From positions 1-64,000 of the forward strand of contig DATHOE010000021.1 of assembly GCA_035485275.1 (NCBI GenBank): DNA of 64,000 nt, read 5' to 3'. The notes beneath the pieces are model-generated. The model had not been told where the DNA came from. It made no database searches and saw nothing but the letters and a program-made list of their open reading frames with translations. Each line of letters opens with the position of its first letter. Within the stretch, counting starts at the first letter, position 1. Positions 51,690-59,139 of the stretch are shown here, piece by piece. A program made the position numbers and the translations under genes. The DNA is from DAIDJD01 sp035485275 (GTDB lineage Bacteria > Oederibacteriota > JAJYGY01 > DAIDJD01).

Positions 51690-51716
51690 AACCTGCATTT
51701 GACCACCAATCCCCTA

Positions 51717-51765
51717 AAAGCCTTCAGAGACAGGCTTAAAACCGATTCTGGCCACAAATAGAGGG
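51717..51765 (+). repeat. 49-bp direct repeat, left copy
   Basis: It matches 52501-52549 at about 43 of 49 positions, including ACCGATTCTGGCC and a TAGAGGG end. Together the copies flank the AbrB-Doc module. Confidence 0.8.
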
Positions 51766-51776
51766 GTTCTGGGAGG

Positions 51777-52179
51777 TTAGGTCGTTGGGCGAGATGTATT
51801 GTTTCTGAAGAAATCTGCGATCTGTTCTTTGGTCACCAAGCTCTGAGCGGCGTCCAAGACGAACTTTTCAAATTCATCCTCGTCAGCGGTCACTTCGAGT
51901 CCGTTCACTTCCAGAAAAACAGCGGAAGCCAATGCGGCGATGCGTTTGTTTCCGTCATGGAACGCATGATTCTTTACCAGATGCAGAAGGTAAGCGGCTG
52001 CCATCTCATAGAGGCCTTGTGAAAATATTGATCTCCGAAACCTGACTCAGGTTGCGCAAGAGCCGAAAAAGAAGCATCCCTTCGTCTTTGACGCCGAGGA
52101 TGCCGCCAAATTGCTCGATTTGCAGCTTATGAAGCGCAAGGACCGGGTCGAGGGTCAGGAATTTAGGCAGCGGATTCAC
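51777..52179 (-). pseudogene. doc: Fic/Doc-family toxin, broken by two frameshifts
   Basis: Translation from a GTG overlapping the antitoxin stop (GTGA) gives NPLPKFLTLDPVLALHKLQIEQFGG and GVKDEGMLL, the Doc N-terminus. The frame is then lost at a T5 run (52066-52070). The next frame gives SALAQPESGFGDQYFHK, and a missing base at the GG at 52015-52016 shifts it again into GLYEMAAAYLLHLVKNHAFHDGNKRIAALASAVFLEVNGLEV. The Doc active motif HAFHDGNKR is intact. Joined, the parts form a full-length protein of about 134 residues. Doc phosphorylates EF-Tu. As written, the gene cannot make it. Confidence 0.85.
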
Positions 52180-52412
52180 TTCGCCAAATTCGTCATCATT
52201 TTCTTGTACCGCTTGTTGATGCCCGCAGCGGCACGCATAACCTCACCGTCAGCAGCCCGAGGCGCTTTCTCTTTGAGAAAACGGATGTTCAAGCCGTCTT
52301 CCTTCGGAGTGATTTCGATCTGGCTGTTGCGATCAAGTTCGTAGAGTTCGGCGATGGGTTTATCAATGATGAAACCCAGGCTGCCCCCGATTGCGGTTAG
52401 GTTCTTTCTCAT
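52176..52412 (-). CDS. AbrB/MazE-type antitoxin
   Basis: The product has 78 residues. GGAGG lies before the ATG. A swapped-hairpin AbrB domain is visible: MRKNLTAIGGSLGFIIDKPIAELYELDRNSQIEITPKEDGLNIRFLKEK, followed by a charged helix (INKRYKKMMTNLAK) that should bind the toxin. It is directly upstream of, and overlaps, the Doc gene, a known toxin-antitoxin layout. The antitoxin is intact although the toxin frame is broken. Confidence 0.87.
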   Translation of the reverse strand: MRKNLTAIGGSLGFIIDKPIAELYELDRNSQIEITPKEDGLNIRFLKEKAPRAADGEVMRAAAGINKRYKKMMTNLAK

Positions 52413-52500
52413 GATTTCACCTCCAAAGCTATTATACCACGGCATAAGCATTATACTATAATCCTTATGGCTGGGTTGATGTTAGAAGAGCGAATCATTA

Positions 52501-52549
52501 AAATCCTTCAGTGACAGGCTCAAAACCGATTCTGGCCCCAGTTAGAGGG
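52501..52549 (+). repeat. 49-bp direct repeat, right copy
   Basis: The partner of 51717-51765. It lies 89 bp upstream of the antitoxin start and directly after the end of the frameshifted secreted-protein gene (which ends at 52555). Confidence 0.8.
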
Positions 52550-52554
52550 TACCC

Positions 52555-53182
52555 TCAACTGTGCGACAAGATGTCGTGTATTGAGTAGCGAGCTGCTTTT
52601 CCGCCTTTGCTGTTTGGACCATTTACATCTTCCTGAATTAACAATGTGTCGTTTCCCTTAATAGTGAATTTTGTGTCCGAATACCCCACTCGGACTTCTC
52701 CAGTTTTTTTGCCATGGGTTGGTATAACTTCAAGAGATAGAAACATTGCGCTATGGAATCCTCCTCCGAGAAGAACACAATACTTCGAATCGGGAGTCCA
52801 ATGAAAATCTGCTATCCAATAGGCATATACAAAAGTCCCCTTTTTTTGAATTTTCCCACAGACCCTTCGTATCGACAGGCGAATTTATTGGTAGCACCCC
52901 AGCGGATCCTAAACCACCATTGTCCTGGCCCTCAGGATTTCCATTTTTATCATATATACTATAACTATTACGCACTTCGACCAACTTCCAGCGTCCATCG
53001 GGAGACACTGAAATTCTTTTCCAGCGGGAACTCACATGTAGTATTTCGTTTCCCATTTTTGAGATAAAAATTGGGCTTAAATGACCACCGAATTCTGGAT
53101 CCAAATCGTCACCAAATATGCGAGAGCTAATACAGAAAGGGAAAATTCCCAACAAGGATAGAATCAGTAGTGACTTGACCAT
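52555..53182 (-). pseudogene. Exported protein of unknown function, frameshifted at a homopolymer
   Basis: The first frame starts MVKSLLILSLLGIFPFCISS (signal peptide) and runs through RWKRISVSPDGRWKLVEVRNSYSIYDKNGNPEG to ENSKKG. It then drifts into nonsense-like Arg/Ser sequence. Skipping one base in the run T7C4 (plus strand 52837-52847) restores TFVYAYWIADFHWTPDSKYCVLLGGGFHS and runs on to VGYSDTKFTIKGNDTLLIQED. Joined length is about 208 residues. The SPDGRWK and TPDSKYCVLLGGG repeats suggest WD40-like propeller blades. The 49-bp repeat lies just past its end. Confidence 0.7.
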
Positions 53183-53555
53183 ATATCCCTCGCAGTGACC
53201 CTTCATCGTACCCAAGGTCCCCTGGCTGACTGATTTTCGGTCTACCCCCTCCAATTGGTTTCGGAGGGCGATTTGGTTTCCATTTTGATTCCAGGGATAA
53301 GTATAACTTTCTTGGGTCCTGTCCACCCTACCGTCCTCTCCCCATAGACCCCCGATTTATAAGATTCAGCATCTATTGAGGCGCTAACAAAGTGCTAACA
53401 GATTTGCGCCCGATCTGTACCCGCCAAAAGGGTGTCTTTGAAAACCCTTGGTATCACTACTTCGATTTTGGAGCGGTAAGTATAACAAAAAGCCCCCCAA
53501 AGGCAGGCTTTGGAGGGCTCTTGTAGTGAATACCCCTTGCTAGGTATCACTATAT
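53183..53555. other. Gene-free stretch left of the first tRNA fragment, with attachment-type repeats
   Basis: No gene is seen. It holds two tandem GCTAACA elements (GCGCTAACAAAGTGCTAACA, 53381-53400), two copies of TAAGTATAAC (near 53306 and 53478), two copies of GGTATCACTA (near 53450 and 53544), the latter paired with TAGTGAATACC as an inverted repeat, and a minus-strand terminator. Such repeated short motifs beside a tRNA end are typical integrase arm and core sites. Confidence 0.6.
53484..53519 (-). terminator. Intrinsic terminator downstream of the first tRNA 3' fragment
   Basis: On the minus strand AGCCCTCCAAAG, a 5-nt loop and CTTTGGGGGGCT with one G-T pair are followed by TTTT. It lies 37 bp after the CCA end, where a tRNA terminator would be. 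Confidence 0.75.
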
Positions 53556-53594
53556 TGGTGGGCTTGGAGGGACTCGAACCCCCGACTTCCTCCC
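53556..53594 (-). other. tRNA 3'-end fragment (attachment-site core 1)
   Basis: On the minus strand GGGAGGAAGTC, then a complete T-arm (GGGGG, TTCGAGT, CCCTC), the 3' acceptor strand CAAGCCC, A and encoded CCA. Nothing tRNA-like lies on the 5' side, so it is a 3' fragment of about 39 nt. This is the usual trace of integration into a tRNA gene. The parent tRNA would have a GGGCTTG acceptor strand. Confidence 0.85.
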
Positions 53595-53875
53595 TGTGAA
53601 TGGGCCTTATTACTAAAAACCGTTGTTACTACGTTATTTTTCTCATTATTTCCAAGGGGTTCATAAGGAAGGAAGTCGGAGCTAAAGGGATGGAACCGCA
53701 CGGACGACCACAGGGATTAGGGTCTTTAAAGGCAGGGAGAGGGCTTATAGGGCCTGTGGGACTATGTACGAGTAAGGGATTGAGGGTGCTTCCCGCCAAA
53801 AGACCATTGGGGGAGAATGGGGCGACTCTGGGGGAATTGAACGTGCCGCCTATGTCACGTCAATAAGGGGGAAGT

Positions 53876-54868
53876 GTGCATCCATCTGGTTTGCCGATTT
53901 GCGCATGGGTACTTTGGGCACTTTCAATCGGTATCCTTCTTTCAGACTGGTTTCTTCGGAGCAAATTCGCACTTCCTTATCTTGGCGCTTCCTTAAAACT
54001 GAATTCCAAGGAAAAGTTCCATCTGAAACTCACGAATACCGGGAAAGACCAAATCCAGGGGGTTGGAACTACAAATGTGTTTGACGACTCTAAAAACCAC
54101 TGTGTGTGGATGCAATGCAAATTCCAGAACAATCGGAGTACCTTAGGTCTGATAAGGAAGTGGAACTATAACTCGGTTACGTCAGAGATTGAATCTGAAG
54201 AGACTCGCCTTTCGGTTGGGGTAGTAGCAATAGTACCGCTTTCAATTGGTTTCGCATTTTTTCTATTTCAATCAATTAAATTTCCTTTTCAGTCAATATT
54301 TTTTGTATTTATAGCCGCTGTGGTTCCTATCATCAACTGGGTAATAGCTTATAATCGTCTCAAGCGGGAATCAGATTGGACGCTAGAAAAAATCACTGAA
54401 AGCGGAATAAAGAATCAAGTACCCAAATCTGATTCAACCAAGGAGGTCGTGATATTCAAGGTACCTTTTGGGAAGCATGCTTTTTATCAGTTCATTTTTC
54501 TAATAATTTGTGCAATCATTCAATTCGTTGGGAAAATTGAAATGAGCAACCCTTATTTTATGTTAACGGGAATCCATTTCATCGTTACCGCCATCTATTA
54601 TCAATACCGTACACGGACTGCCTTCGATAACCATTTTCGCGGGGAATTAAAGAGCGATTTTGGAAGTGTAGATGTGGCTACCCTATTCTTTGGAAAAAAG
54701 GTGGGGGATCAATCAGGAGACTACTTAAAACTAGTTGCGGAAATTCGCAGAAGTATTTATCTGACCCTGTGCATCTTCTTTAGTACCGTAATCGGTGCAA
54801 TTGCCTTGGAAATATTACAAACAGCAATGCGAAATAACGGCATCATCTGTAGTTCCATTAAATTCTAG
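53876..54868 (+). CDS. Membrane protein, uncharacterised
   Basis: The product has 330 residues from a GTG, with GGGGGAAGT before it. One N-terminal helix (LPICAWVLWALSIGILLSDWF), a soluble region of about 75 residues with beta-rich sequence, then two pairs of helices (VVAIVPLSIGFAFFLF, IFFVFIAAVVPIINWVIAY; FYQFIFLIICAIIQFVG, YFMLTGIHFIVTAIYY), and a last helix near residue 305. The soluble pieces between pairs are charged. The gene lies between the two tRNA fragments, AT-rich, and is followed by two more membrane genes. No family is recognised. Confidence 0.65.
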   Translation: MHPSGLPICAWVLWALSIGILLSDWFLRSKFALPYLGASLKLNSKEKFHLKLTNTGKDQIQGVGTTNVFDDSKNHCVWMQCKFQNNRSTLGLIRKWNYNSVTSEIESEETRLSVGVVAIVPLSIGFAFFLFQSIKFPFQSIFFVFIAAVVPIINWVIAYNRLKRESDWTLEKITESGIKNQVPKSDSTKEVVIFKVPFGKHAFYQFIFLIICAIIQFVGKIEMSNPYFMLTGIHFIVTAIYYQYRTRTAFDNHFRGELKSDFGSVDVATLFFGKKVGDQSGDYLKLVAEIRRSIYLTLCIFFSTVIGAIALEILQTAMRNNGIICSSIKF

Positions 54869-54880
54869 CGTGGGGATAAC

Positions 54881-55249
54881 GTGAATCTATATTTACTAGA
54901 TTGCGCATACTTCGGTTTTGGCGGGGCATTGATTCTTTATGTGCTGGGACTTATTGCCTTGCCACGACTAATGGATATATCGGTCACTTATATCGCCGTT
55001 CTGAGGTTTGTGACTCTGATGGCATCGGCATTGGTAGTGGCGGTTTCCGGTATAGGTACAGTATGGTTGCTGAACGAACTTGGGGTTTCTCAAGAAGTGA
55101 GAAAAGGGAATTTGCCACTGTATGGATTCGCGCTGGGGTTAATTCCGGTTGCCACGGTGGAGATTCTGGTTCTCGTGAAACAAAAACGGATACTGGATGA
55201 CATGAAGCGTAGAGGAATTTCGATACCCAAAAGCAAGAAGCTATTCTGA
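54881..55249 (+). CDS. Small membrane protein, uncharacterised
   Basis: The product has 122 residues from a GTG with GGGGATAAC upstream. It has three or four hydrophobic segments (FGFGGALILYVLGLIALPRL; FVTLMASALVVAVSGIGTVWLL; LYGFALGLIPVATVEILVLV) and ends basic (DMKRRGISIPKSKKLF). It starts 12 bp after the preceding gene and is likely cotranscribed. Confidence 0.6.
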   Translation: MNLYLLDCAYFGFGGALILYVLGLIALPRLMDISVTYIAVLRFVTLMASALVVAVSGIGTVWLLNELGVSQEVRKGNLPLYGFALGLIPVATVEILVLVKQKRILDDMKRRGISIPKSKKLF

Positions 55250-55296
55250 CACTTTATACGGTAAGACTTTTACGATTTGTAGCCAGGAGGTTTGAT

Positions 55297-55773
55297 ATGG
55301 TGGAGGGGTTTACGCTAAGGCCGAACATCAGGATGCGAATGGCGCCTTTTCTTTCCCTGCCTTTGCTAGGCGCATCAGTAATATTGATGTGTGCGCACGA
55401 TTGGCTCCACGGAATTTTGGTGATGGTTGTGAGTGGCAGTATATCGATAATCGGGTTACTTCAATTGAAGAATTCATTTTTCAGAGTAGATGAACGTGGA
55501 TTCGAGTATTCCGACACCTTTGGTAAAAGACAAATAATGCAATGGCGTGACGTAACTGAGTTGAAAGCACCTGCATTCGCGTCCACCCCAATTACAATTT
55601 GTTCGAGAAGCCTAGTGGTGGAAGTACCCGTAACGCGATTTCCGCGAGGCATAACATCCGGAATAATAGAGATGGTTCAACGTGCGGCCCCCAACGCCAA
55701 GCTTGGCAAGGAACTGGACAGATTCAGAGCTTCCAAATTTTCGGTCCTCAATGAGTTTAAGCGATTCCGATAA
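55297..55773 (+). CDS. Membrane-anchored PH-like domain protein, uncharacterised
   Basis: The product has 158 residues, with AGGAGG before the ATG. Two N-terminal helices (MAPFLSLPLLGASVILMCAH and LHGILVMVVSGSISIIGLLQL) are followed by a strand-rich part: NSFFRVDERGFEYSDTFGKRQIMQWRDVTELKAPA, with SLVVEVPVTRFP and a final helix. The design is like bacterial PH (bPH2/YdbT-like) proteins. It ends just before the terminator and second tRNA fragment. Confidence 0.6.
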   Translation: MVEGFTLRPNIRMRMAPFLSLPLLGASVILMCAHDWLHGILVMVVSGSISIIGLLQLKNSFFRVDERGFEYSDTFGKRQIMQWRDVTELKAPAFASTPITICSRSLVVEVPVTRFPRGITSGIIEMVQRAAPNAKLGKELDRFRASKFSVLNEFKRFR

Positions 55774-55775
55774 AG

Positions 55776-55808
55776 CAAAAGGACCCACCCGTTTCTGAGT
55801 GAGTCCTT
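55776..55808 (-). terminator. Intrinsic terminator downstream of the second tRNA 3' fragment
   Basis: On the minus strand AAGGACTCACTC, a 6-nt loop and GGGTGGGTCCTTTT, with two G-T pairs. It lies 27 bp after the CCA end. The stem differs in sequence from that at 53.5 kb. Confidence 0.7.
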
Positions 55809-55834
55809 CTGATGTATCCTTGCCGTTCACGAAG

Positions 55835-55873
55835 TGGTGGGCTTGGCAGGACTCGAACCTGCGACTTCCTCCC
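55835..55873 (-). other. tRNA 3'-end fragment (attachment-site core 2)
   Basis: It has the same 39-nt layout as 53556-53594: GGGAGGAAGTC, T-arm (GCAGG, TTCGAGT, CCTGC), CAAGCCC, ACCA. It differs from core 1 by two compensated changes in the T-stem, so both are structurally sound tRNA ends from related but distinct sources. The CD-NTase coding sequence begins 6 bp beyond it. Confidence 0.85.
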
Positions 55874-55878
55874 ACGGA

Positions 55879-56514
55879 ATGACCAAAGACAATTTCAAGA
55901 TTGGAGAGGCCACCTATCATTTCCCAGAATTCAAGAAAGACGTTGAAACAGCTCTAATTAATTACTTTGGGGCAGATTCGATTTCAAGAAGCAATAAGAC
56001 TATCAACGTTCACGCAAACACATCAAGAGTTGATGCGGATGTGACGCCCGTTTTTGAACACAGAAGGTATAACAAAGAAGGTGGGTACATCGAAGGTGTT
56101 GCACTCTTAACGGATAGCAATCCCAAGTGGATAGTCAACTGGCCAGAACAGCACTACAACAACGGAGTCGAAAAGAACAAGGATACTTCTATGGTATTTA
56201 AGAAAATTGTAAGGATACTGAAGAGGCTTGAAAACAAATTGGTCGAGGAGAAGAAACTTTCAGAAACCCCAGGATTTTTCATTGAGTGCTTAGTTTGGAA
56301 CGTTCCTAATGACAAATTGGCAGGCGAAACCTATGAAGAGATTGTGAAACAGTCACTGATTCACATTTTCGAAAACACCAAGGATGAAAAGAAGTGCGAA
56401 GAATGGGGTGAAGTAAGCGAACTGAAATATTTATTCAAAGGCTCGGCAAGGAATCCAAATGAAGCAAAGACGTTTTCATATGAAGCTTGGAATTATCTGG
56501 GGTATGGGAAATGA
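55879..56514 (+). pseudogene. CBASS CD-NTase (cGAS/DncV-like nucleotidyltransferase), 5'-truncated
   Basis: The remaining 211 residues match the C-terminal two thirds of a CD-NTase: YHFPEFKKDVETALINYFG, NKTINVHANTSRVDADVTPVFEHRRY (third catalytic Asp near residue 51-53), IVNWPEQHYNNGVEKNKDTSMVFKKIVRILKRLENKL, GFFIECLVWNVPN and the closing YEAWNYLGYG. Full enzymes have about 95-100 more N-terminal residues, carrying the GS and DxD motifs that bind nucleotide and metal. These are absent, and the coding sequence meets the tRNA fragment at once. The protein should be inactive unless joined to its missing part. Its stop overlaps the Cap15 start (ATGA). Identification is from family memory, not a search. 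Confidence 0.85.
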
Positions 56515-57197
56515 CTCAAAGCGTAAACAGCAAATGGTTTTCTAGAATCGCGATAGCACTTACCGTAGTGATATTCCTTGGTTCGGTTGCCTTCAACAAT
56601 TTAGACTTAAGTAAAATATCCGATGTTATCAAAGGTATCTCGACCACAATTTCGCTCGATTTCCTGATTTGGTGGGCATTCGCGGAGTGGCTATGGAAGC
56701 TAAAGGTTCTTCACGGATGGTTGGTAGAAATTCCGAATCTCAATGGCACCTGGAAAGGCGAACTTCATTCGACCTGGATTGACAAAAGGACAGGAAGGCA
56801 AATTTCGCCCATTCTAACACTACTAACAATTCGACAAACACTAACTAAAATAAGCTTTGTGATGCGAACTGGTGAAATGACCAGCCGTAGCTTCTCGGAA
56901 GGATTCAAAGTTGATAGAGACGCACAAGTCTGTCAAATGACGTATCTCTATTCTTCTGAACCATTGATGACTGTCCAACATAGAAGCCCCAATCATCTGG
57001 GTGCGGTAGTGTTAGACATATCTCAAGACGCAAAAAGCCTTTCGGGTATGTATTGGACACAACGAGATACTAAAGGCACCATGAAATTTGGCCATGTATC
57101 TAAAGATAGGTTGGATAGTATTGGTGATGTATTCAAAGCAAAAAATTCAAATGAACCGAAGCACCAATTGGCTTCCAAAGGAAAACGAAAGAAATAA
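56511..57197 (+). CDS. cap15: Cap15-type CBASS effector (two membrane helices plus beta-barrel)
   Basis: The product has 228 residues. Two N-terminal transmembrane helices (RIAIALTVVIFLGSVAF and LDFLIWWAFAEWLWKL) are followed by a beta-rich domain beginning IPNLNGTWKGELHSTW and including ILTLLTIRQTLTKISFVM, TSRSFSEGF, MTYLYSSEP, HLGAVVLDIS and LSGMYWTQRDTKGTMKF. This is the layout of Cap15, whose barrel binds the cyclic nucleotide made by the CD-NTase and whose helices then disrupt the inner membrane, killing the infected cell. The start overlaps the CD-NTase stop. The gene is intact, although its partner enzyme is truncated. Confidence 0.85.
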   Translation: MTQSVNSKWFSRIAIALTVVIFLGSVAFNNLDLSKISDVIKGISTTISLDFLIWWAFAEWLWKLKVLHGWLVEIPNLNGTWKGELHSTWIDKRTGRQISPILTLLTIRQTLTKISFVMRTGEMTSRSFSEGFKVDRDAQVCQMTYLYSSEPLMTVQHRSPNHLGAVVLDISQDAKSLSGMYWTQRDTKGTMKFGHVSKDRLDSIGDVFKAKNSNEPKHQLASKGKRKK

Positions 57198-57220
57198 CTT
57201 CAATGCAACGAGGGATAAAA

Positions 57221-57928
57221 ATGGGCAAAGTAAAATTTAGTCCCATAGACATTGAGTCGTTTAGACTGGGCTTAAAAGAAAACTTTCCGAACACATTTAT
57301 GACAATGATAAGTATTATTCAGGGTGTTGCTCTATATTTCTTTGTCGACCATTTCAGGCAGAATCACGTTAGTTGGACGCTTTTGCTAATGTCACTGATT
57401 TCATTTGTAAGCATAGTTTCTGTCTTTTTCTACTATAGCTGGTTTATCTCAGTCACTTACCGCTTGCCGGATGTCAGAGAAGCGCTAATACCATTTCTAA
57501 TTGGTTTCGCGGAGAGCATGTCTATATCCTACATGGGAGACATGAGAAATTGGTGGTACTGGTCGTCAATATTTATGTACGTAGCCACTATTGCCTTTTG
57601 TAACACTGCACTTGGCATCGAGATAACCCATTACGATGGATTCCCAGGCGCCCACAGTCTTATTGAAAAGGAGGTCAATAAGAACATCTTTATTTCAACA
57701 GCTATGGCCTCACTTGCTCTGTTGGTTCACCTTCTATATTCCTTTGGAGTCATCAAGGAATACCAAATTGACATCGATGCCTGTATCCTCTATTTGGTAC
57801 TTACTTCGTTCTTGGTATATACATCGCACAGATATTTGCAAAATCTATTTGAATTAACAAATATAGAGGCAACGCCAAAGGAATCAAAACGCGTCCCGAA
57901 GAAGAGAAAGAGTCGTGCGTTTGACTAA
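57221..57928 (+). CDS. Six-helix membrane protein of unknown function, third gene of the CBASS operon
   Basis: The product has 235 residues. The ATG at 57221 is chosen because GAGGG lies 8 nt before it. An ATG at 57203 has none. Six hydrophobic segments are seen (TFMTMISIIQGVALYFFV; LLLMSLISFVSIVSVFFYYSWF; ALIPFLIGFAESMSISYMG; WWYWSSIFMYVATIAFCNTALG; ISTAMASLALLVHLLYSFG; ACILYLVLTSFLVY), with a basic tail (KESKRVPKKRKSRAFD). It begins 23 bp after cap15 on the same strand and shares its base composition. I recognise no family. It could be an accessory or second effector. Confidence 0.75.
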   Translation: MGKVKFSPIDIESFRLGLKENFPNTFMTMISIIQGVALYFFVDHFRQNHVSWTLLLMSLISFVSIVSVFFYYSWFISVTYRLPDVREALIPFLIGFAESMSISYMGDMRNWWYWSSIFMYVATIAFCNTALGIEITHYDGFPGAHSLIEKEVNKNIFISTAMASLALLVHLLYSFGVIKEYQIDIDACILYLVLTSFLVYTSHRYLQNLFELTNIEATPKESKRVPKKRKSRAFD

Positions 57929-57932
57929 CGTC

Positions 57933-59129
57933 CTATTTCCTTAAATATTGAGCAAACAATTTCATCCCGGCCGCCATGTGCCCTTGCTGAAGCTCCCTGG
58001 CGTAGACCTTGTGGATGGTCCGTATGTCATCCCCAAGAACCCTTGCCACAACTTCAAGCGGCACCCCTGCCCTCAGCTGGTCCACGCATGCCGTGTGGCG
58101 TAAATCGTGGAACGTGAAATTGATGACCTTGCCTGTCCGCTTGTCAATTTTCTCAATCTTCGCCTTGGTGATGGCGAGTCGATAAGCTTTACAGACATCG
58201 AATATGGGCTTACCCCTGCGGGTGAAGAGGAACTCATTTGGGTCAGTTTTGCCCTTGGCTCTCCTGGCAAAGACTTCAGCCATATCGGGGAAGCCTGATA
58301 GGTCAATTTCGGTCATAGAATCCGTCTTAGACCTGTAGAATTTCAGGACCTTGGTCTTGGGGTCATAGTCCCGCACCCTCAATCCCCCAACCTTCTTCCC
58401 AATCCCGCCAGAGTAACGGGGGACCCCTATTATCTCGCCTTTACGCATTCCCAGGCGGAGTGCCACGAATACTATATCGTGGAGGGTCTTTGGGTCGATT
58501 GCATGGGCATCATTCTGAGGAATCAAACAAGCCTTCAAAAGTTTGACCTGTTCCTCAGGGGAGAGAATCAATTCCCTTGGCTTGCCGGGCTTACAGATAT
58601 CGACTTTTACAAAGGGGTTGGGACCCCGAAAAGCATCCCGCTTGATACCAATGTTCAAAATGTGTCGAAGCGAACCCATGTATTTGTGAATCGTGGACTG
58701 GGCTAGGCCCCGCTCAAAAAGGCTCTCCTGCCAGTCCTCAATAAAGACAGGAGTGAATTCGCCAAGCAATCGAGTGCCGAATTCCTTTTCCAGCATCGAG
58801 TAGGTGTACTTCTCCTTCCGGTCATAACTCAGCGTGGCCTTACCCTGAAACGTGCGCATGTCCTTCAAAAAGACATTGAAAGGTGTGTCCCGGACCCCTC
58901 CAACCCGATTTCCAACCCGCAGCTCGTGTTTCCCCAGTTCCTTTTGGGCGGTAAGGAAATCCTCGGTTCCAGTAGGGAAAGTCTGGTTACGCCATTTACC
59001 TTGAACCTTAAATTTATCGACAATGAGCCACTTGCCGACTTGTTCCGTTTTGGGTCTACCCGTCTCATCAAAAATAGGTTTGCCCCTGGAATCGGTAACT
59101 GGTTTGGAGCGCCGCCAAAGATACGCCAT
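57933..59129 (-). CDS. Tyrosine recombinase (phage-type integrase)
   Basis: The product has 398 residues, with AGGAG 6 nt before the ATG. An N-terminal basic arm-binding region (MAYLWRRSKPVTDSRGKP) leads to a SAM-like core-binding domain (KYTYSMLEKEFGTRLLGEFTPVFIEDWQESLFERG) and a catalytic domain. The active-site set is seen: Arg in ALRLGMRKGEIIGV (near 225), Lys-strand region, HDLRHT (near 343) and the Tyr in HKVYARELQQ (near 375). It catalyses site-specific integration. The gene lies convergent to the CBASS operon, and the two tRNA ends to its left are its likely target type. Confidence 0.93.
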   Translation of the reverse strand: MAYLWRRSKPVTDSRGKPIFDETGRPKTEQVGKWLIVDKFKVQGKWRNQTFPTGTEDFLTAQKELGKHELRVGNRVGGVRDTPFNVFLKDMRTFQGKATLSYDRKEKYTYSMLEKEFGTRLLGEFTPVFIEDWQESLFERGLAQSTIHKYMGSLRHILNIGIKRDAFRGPNPFVKVDICKPGKPRELILSPEEQVKLLKACLIPQNDAHAIDPKTLHDIVFVALRLGMRKGEIIGVPRYSGGIGKKVGGLRVRDYDPKTKVLKFYRSKTDSMTEIDLSGFPDMAEVFARRAKGKTDPNEFLFTRRGKPIFDVCKAYRLAITKAKIEKIDKRTGKVINFTFHDLRHTACVDQLRAGVPLEVVARVLGDDIRTIHKVYARELQQGHMAAGMKLFAQYLRK

Positions 59130-59139
59130 GTCCTACTCC

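Noticed and set aside
53600..53866. 88-residue plus-strand frame right of the first tRNA fragment
   Set aside because: Glycine- and lysine-rich low-quality composition, no ribosome site, and no family likeness.
55834..55878. N-terminal extension of the CD-NTase reading MVGLAGLEPATSSHG
   Set aside because: This is the well-known chance translation of a tRNA 3' end, not protein.
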